64,000 bases of DNA. It comes from Paulinella micropora. Lineage: Eukaryota > Cercozoa > Imbricatea > Euglyphida > Paulinellidae. Made by a program: the position numbers and the translations under genes. The stretch's first letter is position 1; the number at the start of each line of letters is the position of its first letter. A model generated the notes under the pieces. That model did not search any database. It saw only the letters and a list, made by a program, of their open reading frames with translations, and was not told where the DNA came from. Below, piece after piece: positions 37,703 to 49,296 of this stretch. The stretch spans positions 87,732-151,731 of the forward strand of contig WBZZ01000942.1 in NCBI GenBank assembly GCA_019918135.1, given 5' to 3'.

Positions 37703-39598
37703 TTGTGCCAACACAACCACCACATATTGACTGCCGCAAAATTGCTTGAGGTAGTGCCCGACTTTGCTCATAATGCCTGTTTATACTCTGCCATTGAACT
37801 GCCTCCCGACATCAAACCACAAGATAAGAAGGCAGCAAGAGAGAAAGAGATAAAACAGCAGGAAGAGTTGAGATCATTCGAATGGGTGAGAGAGACAGAG
37901 GCGAGGAGATGTGGCAGTAAAATAATACCATTGACATGGGTGGATACGGTAAAGCCAGACCCTCAAGGTGGTCACTTATTGTAAGGCTAGGACAGCAATA
38001 AGAGGAGATTTAATGGAATCAGGCATTCATTTTAGTGCTAAACGTACATATTCTCCTACTGCTCATCACCGCACATTTCTCATGTTTGTTGCGCACGCTG
38101 CTGTTCATAACAGAGATTTGAGGCTTGTTGACTTTGTCACTGCTTATTTGCACGCTATCATGCCTTACACCATCTACGCACGCCCTCCACCTGGTTTTGA
38201 ACGTGTTGGGTGGGTGTGGCTCATTCTCAAAGCGTATTACGGTCACCCTGAATCAGGACTACTTTGGTACGATGTTCTGAATGAGATTGTGGTTAAGTTT
38301 GGGTTCAAGCCCCTTGCCATAGACAAGGCGTCATATGCGATTGTGAAGAACAACAACCCACTGCACACCACATTGATCACATTCCACGTTGATGATGGAT
38401 TGCATGTAGCCAACGAGAACGAACACTTAGAGTTAGTTAAGTTCTTCCAGAAAAGTGGTTTGAGATGCAAGGACCTTGGTATTGCCACTTCTTTTAAGAA
38501 CATTTTGCTCGATCATTTCGAGAATGGCATCCTTGTACACCAGAGGGTTTATATTAAAGCCGTGTTGCTCAAGCTTGGCTATGACGGCGCTATTCCCGCC
38601 AAGTCCTCCAATACCTCTGATGTGGTTCGCCCACTCAACCCGGACATCCCATCTTAGAGTTTGACCTTCGTACTCTCATCGGTGTCTTACTTTTCGTAGC
38701 AGTCAACACTCAGCCTTTGATCGTTTGTGCTCTGAACATGGCAGCTTTGGATATGGTTCCGAGCCCCCCTCGTGCGTATTCGCGCATCGATAAGATTTGC
38801 AGTTTTTTGGTTACGCCTCGTGGGATTTTCTTTCGTAGAGCGAACAAAACCATCACTTCGATGTGGAGTTACGCTAAGCAGGGGGAGCGTAAGCACAAGG
38901 AGTTTTCCGGGTCGCCCGTGATGGAATCTTTTCAGGACATAGACCCTACCCATTTGGCTCAGAATTCAGTCAAGCTTGGCGAAGGGGAAATTCCAAAGGA
39001 AATCCGGCAAAAGACCCCTGTGTTCGGTTATTGCGATTCCGATTTCGCTTCTCGTGTTGAGGACAGAAGATCTCGAAGTGGTTTCATTTTCTTCTTTCAC
39101 TTGACTCCGATTTCAGTTTTCTCTAAGTTGCAATCCGTAGTTGCAAATTCGACCGTCGAAGCTGAGATTATTGCCGCAAATGAGGCGGTAAGGGAGGCGG
39201 AGGCCATTCGGAAGGTGTTGGTCGATATGGGTTATTCGCCAGGAGTCATCCCGATTCTTGAGGATAACTCTGGAGCTATTTCTTTGTCAGCCAGAGGCCT
39301 TGGTGAGAACCGTACTAAACATATTGCGGTGCGTTTTCATTACTTGGTTGACAGGTGCCGTGCAAGGTCCGTGCAATTGTACAAAATCGCGTCGAAGAAA
39401 AATTTAGCAGATTATCTGACTAAGTCTCTTCCATGCACGCAATTTACGCCAATCTCCGGGCACGTCGCGGTTGAAAATTGCCATCAGAATAGCTTCCTAA
39501 GTTGCTGTATCATGCATGTTGCACTATGCATATATAACATATTGTTTGTTATATTTTTATTGTTTGCGTATTTTGCTTTCGTTTCCCTTAATGTCTAA
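37703..39598 (+). mobile_element. Copia fossil: reverse transcriptase and RNase H part
   Basis: The reverse transcriptase shows the Copia blocks around VDFVTAYLHA, ARPPPGF, the YGHPESG region and FHVDDGLH (the Y/F-x-D-D site). The RNase H shows GYCDSDFAS, then the E and D blocks (STVEAEIIAANEA; ILEDNSGAI) and KHIAVRFHYL-like end. Part of the same fossil element. Confidence 0.85.
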
Positions 39599-40942
39599 AT
39601 ACTTATTAACTAAAACTCACTTTGCTACATAACACTCCGAAAAGTGAGGGGGAGAGAGCCTTCACTATTGTTTTGCTTTTATTGCGACATTAGAAGCTTA
39701 TACATGGAATTTGGATTATATCGCATGTGTCGATGGTCTGCTTTGCTATATAGACTTAATCGAAGTTAATGTCATAATAACTGTATAAGGGGGGGGGGGG
39801 TATTTTGAAGTATTCAACTGTCAGTAAGGGTTATCCGCCCTCACCCGTCCCCGCGTGTGGGCTCCAAACCTACGCATAACCCCAAGGTGAGAGGAGGTGA
39901 ATCCGAAGACCGACCCGTCACACAAGGGAATGACACTTGGTTGAGCACGACAGGCCGCACACATGTTGATGACCTTCTGCATGGTGTTTCCATGTCAGTC
40001 GGGGGATGATAATTTCGTATATATGGTGTTTGTGCGGTCAGGTTCTTAATGTTCCGTCTTTATCTCCTTCTGGGTCTTTCGTGGCCTTGTTCATTATCTC
40101 CATCCTAGGCTCCTCCGGGATCATTGGTTTCCTCTGGACATCCTTTCAGGGTCCGGTTGTTGCTTCGGGTGTCCCTTTTGCATTCCTTCTGGGTCGAGTA
40201 GATCTGTTTCTGGGATCTGTTTCCGTCTCTTACTTTGCTAGTGTCTGGGTCTCCGGTGTTGGGTTTCTTTGATTATGTTATATTAAAGTATGTACGGGTA
40301 CCTAGATAGGGTGTAGTTCTGGCTGCGTGTTGGCATTTGTGTCCCTTGTTCTATGTAGTTCATATATTCATGTTCCGTGCTAATGTCCGATATATTGATA
40401 TTTAATGGTACTGGATCATCGAGCTCTGTAGAAGGCAGCTGGTCCTGATTATGGTTAGGTTGGTTATTTCCATGGTTGTGCTTATTATTTGATGTTATTA
40501 TTCGCCTTACATGTAACATTGTTTGTACAAGATAGTAAGGTTATGTTTGCTGTTTATTATTCGTTGTTATAACTGTGATTATTTTTATTATGTATATATC
40601 TATGTCTATAGTTATGTAGCTGTGTGTATATCTATACCTGGATATACATGTATATTTATTTATTTTTATTATCATTTATTGTTATTATTTTTATTTATTT
40701 ATGCCCCTCTCTTTATATATATATCTTTTTATTGATTGATTTTTGTTTTTTTAAAAATCTATTTTGCCTCCTCTTTGACGTTCTTTCCCGTGTTGGGGGT
40801 TGTGTCGGATCAATTTATTTATGCAATATTGCGTATTCTCGGGGGGTGTTGAGATGAGGATATGGGGTGGTACTGTTAGGTGGGGCAAGTGTGGAGGAAT
40901 TTCCAAACTTTTAGGATGTGGTCGTGGCATATGTCGGTGAGT
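39599..40942. other. Gene-free spacer between the two retroelements
   Basis: AT-rich DNA with a G run at 39,789-39,800, a block with repeated ccttctgggt (40,060-40,200) and TAT/TTA-rich simple sequence (40,540-40,740). No gene supported. It may include untranslated ends of the flanking elements. Confidence 0.45.
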
Positions 40943-41094
40943 TCATGATATATTGATTTTGCTTGGGCGCTTGAGAAAAGGTCTTTGATTATTTTGTACC
41001 CTGTTGATGGGATATATTATGATGCCTCTGATTCCCATGGCTATCATGAGGAGCCGTGGTTCGCACCGTCCTTGGGAACTCAGCTTGAGTCCGC

Positions 41095-42200
41095 CTATCC
41101 TTTTCTGGTATTCATGGTATTTATGTTCGTAGCCGTGTGGTGTTTTGGATTCCCATGGTTCCAAGGGCCAGCTGATAGAGGGGTTTTCTCCCCGGGGGAT
41201 GAGGGGTCCTTGAAGTTATATGGTGGTTTGATTCTCAGTCCGTCTTTGTTCCATATACGTCTGGTGGTGCTGCTTGAGGACATTGCATAGATTGATTGAT
41301 CCAATCGGACGAGCCATTCGTCAGACCGTGATGTTGTTTCGACCAGATAAATCTTTGGTGAGGAGGTCGATGGGGTGAGGAGGAGGTCTGGTTTCCATGA
41401 TTCCCCTTCCTCTCGCAGGTCTTTGGCAAGGGCGGCGGCAGGGTGAATCCGTTCTGTTCGGCACATGTCGCCTTGTTCCCCCAACCTGGTCCATGCGGTG
41501 TCGATGTTGTGGGATGCCGGCATGGTGGTAGGCTTTCCTTCTTCTGCTATGAGGAGCATACGGTGGGGTTGGTTTGTATCTGGGATGCTTGGGTCATTGC
41601 TGAGGTGTTTTTTCAGGATTTCTCGGGATGCTGAGTGCCTGGCATTCAGGGCGTCGATCAGTGTTTGGGGGTGTGGAGGGTCCACGCACGTCATGAAGTG
41701 TTCGATGGTCCCAACGTGGTCGCAGTATGGGCATTTGCCATCTTCCTTTCTTCTGGTGCGTACGCTTTTCATCGCTGGTGTGTCCCACGCGTTGAGCTGG
41801 CAGAGTAATATGAGTTTTATCTCCCAGTCCTCTCTTCGCGTGGAGGGGCTTAGGTATTGGCTGGAGATATGCTGCGTTTCGCCCCTCATTTCGGCTGCGG
41901 GTCCCCATTTTAGCGCGAACCGGGGGGCAATCGTTCTTTTCCCTAGGTTGATGCTTACCCTGTGTCTGAGCGCCCATAGGTTCCTGGCTCGTATGTCTGC
42001 TTTTGCGCGTAGGATTGCTTGCCGGCTGTCCGCTGCTAGTGTGATTTTCCCCGTGAACCGGTGTTGGACCGTGATGACATAATGGGAGCGTAGTCTGCCG
42101 CTGGTGTCGTTTGTGGCTCGGTCGCTGTCCCCCTGGCGCAGTTGTATCCCTATCCCCAGGTCTCGGCAACTGCCAATCCATTCCAGTCCTAGGTATCCCT
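41095..42200 (-). CDS. LINE protein part: CCHC knuckle and restriction-like endonuclease
   Basis: The clear frame runs from about 41,889 to 41,095 and is open somewhat further upstream. It contains C-P-Y-C-x8-H-x4-C (CPYC ... HFMTC), the zinc knuckle typical of R2-type elements, then about 130 residues later K-P-D-L-L-L ... Y-L-V-E-T, fitting the P-D...E signature of restriction-like endonucleases that nick the target site. Upstream to 42,200 the frame is less clear. Confidence 0.7.
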
Positions 42201-42566
42201 GATGTCTTCTTTGCGTTAGGAGTTGTTCATGTGAGTACCAATCCAGGAAAGGTTAGTTCCGTATGGGGGGCGGTCGAGGGCAATTCTCGTTGATGTCGTT
42301 CCAGGGTGTGTGTGCTGGTTGCAGGGCCCGTATCGATTGTTGGTAGTAAGCTGTGCCTGGAGGGGGTATTCGCATGGGTCCTGGTCACCAGGGTGCCATC
42401 CACGTGTCTTGGGTAGTCGTACGGTGTGGAGGTAGTTCGGGGGGATGTTGAGGCTTTGGATTTGTTGGAGGAGGGCTTGAGCTTGAGCCTCTTGTTCCCT
42501 CTGGTGGGTCGGTGTTTCCCGGGGGGCGGCTGGTGGGAGGTGTGGGGTGTTCCGTGGTCAGCCGGG

Positions 42567-43315
42567 TCAGGGGGGGGGGGGGGGGGGTTGGTCATGGGGT
42601 GGTCTGCGTGGGTTGCACCCGTCCGTCTGGTCCTGTTGTGGTAGGAAGGCATCCTTCAGAAGGCGTAGATGCGAATGTACTGCTGTTTGGGTGGCTCGAT
42701 CGTGGGAGGTCAGCCCCCAGAGAAAGACTGTAGCCATTCTGATGTTTGCCCTATCCTTGAATCGTGGGAGGCCAAATCCTCCGCATTTACCTCGGGGCGC
42801 ATACAGAAGTGCGTTGGGGATGTCCGTACGTTTCATATTGAGAGTATTCCGGAAGCATTCACGGTAGTAGGTGTACATGGTGTCAGCTTCGTCCTCGGTG
42901 AGTGCTGTCCAGCCTAGGGGAAATCTGCAGTGCCCGGGACGAGGTCTCGTAGGGCTTCTCGTCTTCTGGCGTTGGTGATGTTGAGGCCCAGGGCTACCTG
43001 GGTGGCGGTGAGGAGGTTGGTGATGAGTTCGTTTACCTGGGGCTTGTGGTCGTTAAGGCCTGATGTAAAGAGTCCCAGGGATCGGAATTTCGCGTATTTG
43101 GTCAGGCTGGGGATGGGTGTGCCATCCGGCCGACTAGGCCGACGTCGAAGTCTTCGGTGATCCCTGATGGGTGGACCATGATGCCCAGGGTGAAGCTTTT
43201 GGGTGCTGCTGTGACAAAGCCGCCCCCGTGGAGTTGGTATTGGGATTTCTTGAATTCTTCTCGGCCTTGTTGGATGTATCGGTCTTTGGTTCCTGGTCCT
43301 CCATGGGCGTGCCAT
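42567..43315 (-). CDS. LINE protein part: RT thumb and linker
   Basis: Two overlapping frames carry the sequence after motif C: one with KYAKFRSLGLFTSGLNDHK and a helical run, the next with YRECFRNTLNMKRTD and APRGKCGGFGLPRF, typical of the thumb and post-RT region of LINEs. The following Pro-rich stretch comes from a C run (G run on + at about 42,573-42,590). The frame changes show that this part is damaged. Confidence 0.6.
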
Positions 43316-45081
43316 TCGTCGTCAGAGAAGGTGTGTTGGGAGGGGATGGTGACGTCTGCTGCAGTGAGTGTCCTGCCTCGTAGTGCTGGCCATGAGTTGA
43401 ACTGGCGGCCCTGTCCGTAGAATTGGTATCCTGGGGTGGTTTCGGAGGGGGGATCTCTGCCCCGCAAGCGTTTCCGGTATTCGTTTGTTATGGAAAAAAG
43501 GGTTTGGCCGATCGGGCTGCCTTGTGCTGTGCCGCGCCCGCGATGTATGGGTTCTCCTGGGGCGTGGGGTCCTTCCCCCCCTTGGGTGTGGATGGTCGCT
43601 CCCCGGTAAAGGTGATGAACGAAGGAGAAGAGTTCTGGGAATTCCGGAGGGATGGCGACGATGTCGGTTAGAGCGTTATGTATTACTGGAAGTTCGACGG
43701 AATCGAACGCTTTCTCCACATCTACTGCTGTCAGGATCAAGGTGTGCGTTTTTCCCGTTTGTACTGCAGCGTGGTGCACGTCGTGGATTATGAGGCGTAG
43801 GGTCAGGTTTGCTTCGTCCACCCCGGAGATTCGGGGGCAGTTAGCCTTGGCGGTCTTGCTGACGCTGCCCACGTCCAGCATGAGGATTCGTAGGCGTAGA
43901 TCTATCATCTTGGCATACAGGTTCATAATGGCCTTGGAGATCATGATGGGTCTCCAATCTCGGGGGTCTGCGCCCGTACCTTTCTCCTTCCATAGTTGGA
44001 CCAGGTGTGTGGGTTTCCATTCAGTGGGTATGACTCCCTCCCTCCAGCATTTGTTGAAATATTGGAGGACATACGCCTTGCCCTTTTCTGAGAGCAGTTT
44101 CAACGCGGCCGGTGGGACTTGGTCTAGTGCTGCGGAGGCGCCTTTCTTGCTCTGTATGGCTGCTGTCAGTTCTTCCATGGAGAAGTCACGGCGTGCTTCC
44201 TGGATGGCTAGTGCTCTGTCGGGGTACGTGGTTAGGTCGTGAGGGATACGGGTCAAAATGCGTGTGTATCCACTCGGAAGGTGGAGTCGGTATTTTGGGG
44301 GAGGGTTTAGTGGCCGATGGGTCCGGGATGAGATTCGAGGATGGGCCTGGGCCCACTGGTCCATTAGGCGGTGGATGGGCTGGAGGGCCGATTCTTTGGT
44401 CAGTCTGTCGCATATTTCGTTCAGGCAGTGGTGCCATTGGAAGCTGTTTTCGATGCGTGAGGCAACCCATTTGAGGTGGAGGTGACCCATCTCGATCTTG
44501 TATCTAGCTATCGCGTCCCATAGGATTGGTTGTGGCCGTTCCGGGAATAGTTTCTGGTATTCTGACTCCAAGGGGCAATCCGCGAGGCCTTTATAATCCG
44601 TGAAGCCGTACGTCTGCTGGGGCCATCTGTTGCTGCGGATGTTATGCAAGACCATTGCGACCCCTCCTACTTCCTGGTGTGCACTGGTGGTAGGGTTGGC
44701 ACGTGCTCCATATAGGGCGACGAGAGTCTCCTTGTGTATCAGGATGGCCCCGAAACCTCCCGCGTGTCCCAGGTTGGGGAAGCTGGATCCGTCAACGTGA
44801 AATATCGCCGTGGTGTTCCTATCGATGGCGTCTCTGAGAGTGCCTGGGTGATCTCGGGTCGGAGGTTCGGCCTGGGTCTTGGGGATAAGTGAATCAATAC
44901 GGTATTTAACCCGGAGATTTTGCGGGAGTCGATGTAGTAAGAGCGCTACTGCGCCTGTGGGGAGGATCTGGAACACTGTGCGGGGGTCGTTGGGTGACCT
45001 GTTCCAAAGTCGTGCGCTAAGGTATACGTTAGTCCCGGCTTCGCCTCCTCCCAGTTCGTGGAGGAGATGGACGATGCACAT
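43102..45081 (-). CDS. LINE protein part: RNase H followed by reverse transcriptase
   Basis: 659 codons. RNase H core residues are visible: HVDGSS (Asp 97), HQEVGG (Glu 137), TDYKGLAD (Asp 162) and NEICDRL (Asp 225). Reverse transcriptase follows: block 1-2 around WREGVIPTEWKP and DWRPIMISKAI (345-386), motif A TAVDVEKAFDS (Asp 454), motif B AQGSPIGQTLF (519-529), motif C FSDDEW (585-590). All catalytic acids are present. RNase H ahead of RT is unusual for LINEs, which mostly carry it at the C-terminus. Sequence upstream to about 45,333 reads on in another frame with protein-like content. Confidence 0.8.
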   Translation of the reverse strand: MCIVHLLHELGGGEAGTNVYLSARLWNRSPNDPRTVFQILPTGAVALLLHRLPQNLRVKYRIDSLIPKTQAEPPTRDHPGTLRDAIDRNTTAIFHVDGSSFPNLGHAGGFGAILIHKETLVALYGARANPTTSAHQEVGGVAMVLHNIRSNRWPQQTYGFTDYKGLADCPLESEYQKLFPERPQPILWDAIARYKIEMGHLHLKWVASRIENSFQWHHCLNEICDRLTKESALQPIHRLMDQWAQAHPRISSRTHRPLNPPPKYRLHLPSGYTRILTRIPHDLTTYPDRALAIQEARRDFSMEELTAAIQSKKGASAALDQVPPAALKLLSEKGKAYVLQYFNKCWREGVIPTEWKPTHLVQLWKEKGTGADPRDWRPIMISKAIMNLYAKMIDLRLRILMLDVGSVSKTAKANCPRISGVDEANLTLRLIIHDVHHAAVQTGKTHTLILTAVDVEKAFDSVELPVIHNALTDIVAIPPEFPELFSFVHHLYRGATIHTQGGEGPHAPGEPIHRGRGTAQGSPIGQTLFSITNEYRKRLRGRDPPSETTPGYQFYGQGRQFNSWPALRGRTLTAADVTIPSQHTFSDDEWHAHGGPGTKDRYIQQGREEFKKSQYQLHGGGFVTAAPKSFTLGIMVHPSGITEDFDVGLVGRMAHPSPA

Positions 45082-45333
45082 TGGGTCAGGGGCATGGTGT
45101 AGAGACCATGTTTGTTAGGGCGGGCGTGGTTTGGGTAACTGGGGGTTCCATATCGCTCCCAGTAGGTAAGGTTATGGATTGTTTGGGAGAATCCCCTTCC
45201 GTCAGTGATCTGTTGGGTCGTGTATTCCTGAATATTGTCAACCCACGACGGTTGGGTACTTATGAGTAGATGTTGTTCCCAGGATTGGCGTAGTGTTCCT
45301 CCCCAGGCTAGGGTAAGGTCCTGCTCTACAAGA

Positions 45334-45571
45334 AATCTACACCGCGAATGAAATCCCGTTTTGTGCTGTCATTTATGATGGCTCTGGAAGAGAATACGGA
45401 AAAACATTATCCGCAAGTTCAAACAATGTATTCAGGTTTTACTTGACGGACGAAAACGACCAAGCGATTAATCTTAATGGTTTAGGTATCGTTATGACAT
45501 TATTGGTTTATCGTGAAACTAATTATTTTAGTTTATTTAATTTATTCTTCAATTTGTTGAAATCCCGATGA
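45334..45571 (+). mobile_element. PLV fossil: 3' part of a structural-type gene
   Basis: A C-terminal fragment ending with LTDENDQAINLNGLGIVMTL and an aromatic tail, a style seen in conserved structural-type proteins of polinton-like viruses. Its upstream part is missing at the LINE junction. The assignment to a protein family is tentative. Confidence 0.5.
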
Positions 45572-45794
45572 TATTTGACAATTTCACTTTCATTCGTTTC
45601 ACTCATTCTCGTTTATTGTCAAACATCGAAACCATTAAAGCAAAAACGATGTTTGTAAAACACACGAGAGCGGTAGCGGAAGTGTGGATTTACAAATATC
45701 AATAATTTTATAATTATTTATTTTTTTCTACACTATTATATATTCTCGTGAATTAGTTAATTTACACGACCTCTGAAAAAAAACAAAAGCAAAA

Positions 45795-47291
45795 ATGCCG
45801 GTAATGTATGGTGGTGAGTTGATTCATCAGACTAAGGAACTGCTCACTGGTAAGTATGAATTGAACAAACTTACAAGTCGTGAAGGGTCGGCGAATGTCG
45901 CACTTACCACTGCTGGCGGTATGGAAAGCACCTTCGAAATTCCTACCCGCCCTTTGAACCTTGCGAGGTCAGTATTGCGATTTACTTACACTCCTACTGC
46001 TGCAGGTGCTGACCATTACAATCGTATTTATATGGATTGTCTGAGTATGATTAAAACTATTGAACTGCGAAGCCGAAGCGGGCAGTATTTGTGTAATCTT
46101 CAACACGTGGGTAATTACACAAAGATTATATGGAAACCTGAAATTAAATATGAAAAATTTATGGCACTTGAAAACCACGGGGCTTATGATGACGACAAGA
46201 AAACAGGTAATTCTGGTGCTATGCTTCAAAAATGCAATGCTGGAAAGATTGTCATCGGAACTGTGGACGAAAGAAAAGACATTGCCGATGCTGCTGCGGT
46301 TGGGGCTTTAAGAGATGCAGTTCAAGCATACTACAAAGTTCCTAGTGTAAATGCTCGTCGCCACAATGATACCGCTCTCGCAGATAGCACTGCTGGAGAC
46401 TATAGCCTTGTTGATGTTGAATATGAGGAGGCTAAGTATTTTGAAGGCGGGACTGATAACTCCGCTACTCCTGCTATCAGTGTTAAGTTTCCTTTGGGTA
46501 TGCTGTTTGGAACTATTTTTGAATTGGATAAGACTATTGGGTTTAATGAAATTTTGGATTTGAGAATTGTGTGGGAGAGCACTATGCGAACTTCATTCTA
46601 CGGCACTGACGAAAGTTCTATTTCCACTGGTGCGACGGCTACCGCTGTTGGTGCTACTATTTCTAACTTAAATCTGTTTCTTGCTGTGGAGACTGACCCA
46701 AATGTTATTCTGGGGGTTCAACAAAAGATTGCTGGTAAAGGCTTTCCTTTTAAGATTGAATATCCCATTGCTTGGAAGCAGAACCTTGCATCGGCAAGCC
46801 AAAATTTCGTAGTAAAAATGAACCGCTCGCAGGGTGAAAGAATTCGCCGTATCTATACATCAGCCTTTCACAACACAGAGAGTGCTAATACTTCCTTTGA
46901 TAATAGCAACTTGCCTGCAGGTTATGCGGCGGGGCCTCCAGTAGTTCAGGCTCAGGGGTCTAAAATTCTTGATGGAAGTCGTATTCAACAATGTGACATT
47001 AACACTTCAAATAATGAAGACTATATGCTCCTCAAGGATAAGTTGAAGGGTAGTGCCATTTTGAATTCTAATGTGTATCATTACAACTGGTTCCATGTTG
47101 ATACTTGGGACAATAACCGCCCGCTGTGCGATAAGGATACTGACGGGTATGAGGTGAGTGGTCTGAGCCTTGACACCGAGAGACGATATGAATTCGTTTC
47201 ATCCACTGCGGGAAACAATCTCAATCACTACACATTCGCCATTCTTCAACGAAGTGTGCTTGTGAAGGGAATTGAAATCCTTATGAGTTGA
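45795..47291 (+). mobile_element. PLV fossil: major capsid protein
   Basis: A 498-residue frame that looks whole. Its beta-rich sequence, with a conserved early segment (FEIPTRPLNLARSVLRFTYT; IYMDCLSMIKTIELRS) and its length, fit the double jelly-roll major capsid proteins of polinton-like viruses. The recognition rests on sequence style and on the neighbouring protein-primed polymerase. Confidence 0.75.
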
Positions 47292-47473
47292 TATTTATCA
47301 ACTTCACTCTCGTTGCTGTCGCAACTCCCGTTTGTTGATAAAAATCAAATGAAGGTCTGATAAAAAAGAAAAAAAATTAATAGATTCAAATAATATTTTT
47401 TTAATGTTAATAATATAGGTAATCGACATTTGTGAATTTTGCGAAAGTCGAAGACGAAAGCAAAAGTTCACGA

Positions 47474-48727
47474 ATGTCTCACCAGAGAAATTTAATCGCA
47501 CAAAATCCTGACGGCAAATTTGTAAATGTCAGGGTTGGATATGATGGACATGTTGAAACTAATCATATGAAGACCGCTTTTGGTGAAACCCTAACCAGTT
47601 CATTAACGCCAGTATTACAAGAAATCTTTCCATACACAATTAATACACGGATATGGACATTAACAGAAACAAAGGCGACCGTTTCATTTGATACGAATAT
47701 GGCTAAATTAGAAACAGAAGGAAAAGCTAATGCTAGTGCGGTATTGGCGAGCAAAAAAAGAATAAAATACAGAACGGGTATGGGTGTCCTGTGTCGCTTC
47801 ACTGCCTTATGGGAAACAGATGAAACCAAAGAGTATCGTTCATATATTGGAATAGGTGAAAGCGATGCCAACAACGGCTTCTATTTTTGGAAGCAGGATG
47901 AATCAGGAATGAGTATTCTTCATTCTATAGCAGGAGTTGATACATTCATAGGACAAGAAGAGTGGGATGACCCGTGTGATGGAACAGGAGATATGCCTAA
48001 CTTGGATTGGACAAAGGGAAATGTATTTCAAATTCAATTTCAATACTTGGGCTTTGGTGCTATTAAGTTTTCAATTGAGAACCCAGAGACTGGCGAATTT
48101 CAATTAATACACACTATCAAGTATGCGAACTCTCATACTGGAGTTAGTCTTCGGAACACAACTTTACCTTTCTCCGCTGGTATAAATAATTATAATGCGG
48201 GCGATGGTGTCCAAATTCTAAAAACTGCTAGTGTTGGTTTGTTTGTTGAAGGCTCCAACACTATTAATTCAAGCATATCAAACGAAGCGGAAGGAGAAAA
48301 AAAGGCAAGCACTACTGAAAGCCCAATTCTAACCATAAAAAATAAGGAAACTTTTAATGGTATTACGACCAATTATTCAATCGTTTATCCAACTCTAGTG
48401 AGCATATCAAACGAAGACAGCAAGGTTAATATAGTGCGAATTGTGAAAACGAGTGGAGCACTTACGGCACAGAACTTCGCTGATATTGATGCCAAAACTT
48501 CAATAGTATCAAAGGACAACAGCGCTACTGCTCTTGGTGGCGCAACTATAACGGACGTCATTGTTAAACTTTACGTTAATGCTACTTCTAGCCAACTTAT
48601 TGACCTGCGAACTTACGACATACAACTCGCACCTGGCAAAAATCTAACATTTTTACAAAAGTCTGTTGCGACTATTAATAATGGAGGAAATGTAAGTGTT
48701 ATAGTTAATTTTATTGAAGACCACTAG
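47474..48727 (+). mobile_element. PLV fossil: putative fibre or minor structural protein
   Basis: About 417 residues from the ATG at 47,474 (the frame is also open 14 codons upstream). It looks whole. It is Ser/Thr/Asn-rich and beta-rich throughout (GMGVLCRFTALWET; YRSYIGIGESDANNGFYFW), as in tail-fibre or receptor-binding proteins; the position next to the capsid gene supports a virion role. The family is inferred only. Confidence 0.5.
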
Positions 48728-48922
48728 ATATTTGTAAATTCACACTCCCGCTACGCTCCTGTGTGTTTTACAAACATCGGATTTAAAAAATAAAAAATAT
48801 TACATCGTGAAGCGATGTTTTAGAAATAGACGAATAAACTATTTCGAAGTTGTCGAAATAGTTTTGGAGGCGAAAGTCTAATTTCTAAAATATCATTTAC
48901 TTTATCTTTTTTGGTATTTTTT

Positions 48923-49270
48923 TTAAAAATTACCTTTCACGACACTCACTTTCCTTAATATACATCCTTCTTCTGTACATGTTGCATTCGCTATTTCTTT
49001 GCCAACATTAGCCTTGATTTCGGTAATTCCAGTCTCTTTTAAATCAGTTTCCTTAAAATGAGTGTTTGGTTCGTCATCCATTATTTTTTGTAATGTATCA
49101 CTTGAAGGAAGAATGACTTCTACATTATCGCCCCTTGGCTTGTATTGCTCATAGAATGAAACAATGTCAGGCTTAGTCCATTTAATTGAAGGCTTTTTAA
49201 TAGAAACATCAATGTTCCATTTTTCAATTTCATTCAAGTAGTGCTGTTTGGTGCTGAGTTCGCTCATCAT
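48923..49270 (-). mobile_element. PLV fossil: small hypothetical protein
   Basis: 115 residues, Lys/Glu-rich, helical N-terminus, with a single Cys pair near the end. No family recognised. It lies between the structural and replication genes of the element. Confidence 0.5.
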
Positions 49271-49296
49271 ATATAAAGATATTTTATTTTATTTTA

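Larger units (their letters stand above)
35119..39598 (+). mobile_element. Ty1/Copia LTR-retrotransposon fossil
   Basis: A + strand Copia-family element with domains in the usual Copia order: aspartic protease, integrase, reverse transcriptase, RNase H. No gag was recognised upstream and no matching LTR pair was found by eye; a purine-rich tract at about 39,636-39,652 resembles a polypurine tract. The coding region is broken, with several breaks (roughly three or four), so it is a fossil. Age cannot be set without LTRs; the domains are still easily read, which suggests moderate rather than great age. Confidence 0.85.
40943..45333 (-). mobile_element. Non-LTR retrotransposon with RNase H, RT and restriction-like endonuclease
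   Basis: A minus-strand LINE-type element, about 4.3 kb, with domain order N-terminal region, RNase H, reverse transcriptase, thumb region, CCHC zinc knuckle, restriction-like endonuclease. The last two features place it with the RLE-bearing early-branching LINEs (R2/R4/CRE/NeSL/Utopia grade), not with APE-type LINEs. Coding sequence moves between frames near 45.08, 43.1, 42.9 and 42.57 kb, so it is inactive unless these are sequence errors. Its 5' side abuts the polinton-like fossil at about 45,333. No poly(A) tail or target-site duplication was identified. Confidence 0.8.

Noticed and set aside
39840-40010. Possible structured RNA or tRNA-like sequence after the Copia fossil
   Set aside because: No cloverleaf or conserved tRNA boxes could be drawn.
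41594-42181. 195-codon minus-strand frame overlapping the LINE endonuclease part
   Set aside because: Arg/Pro/His-rich without LINE motifs; a frame shadow of the element.
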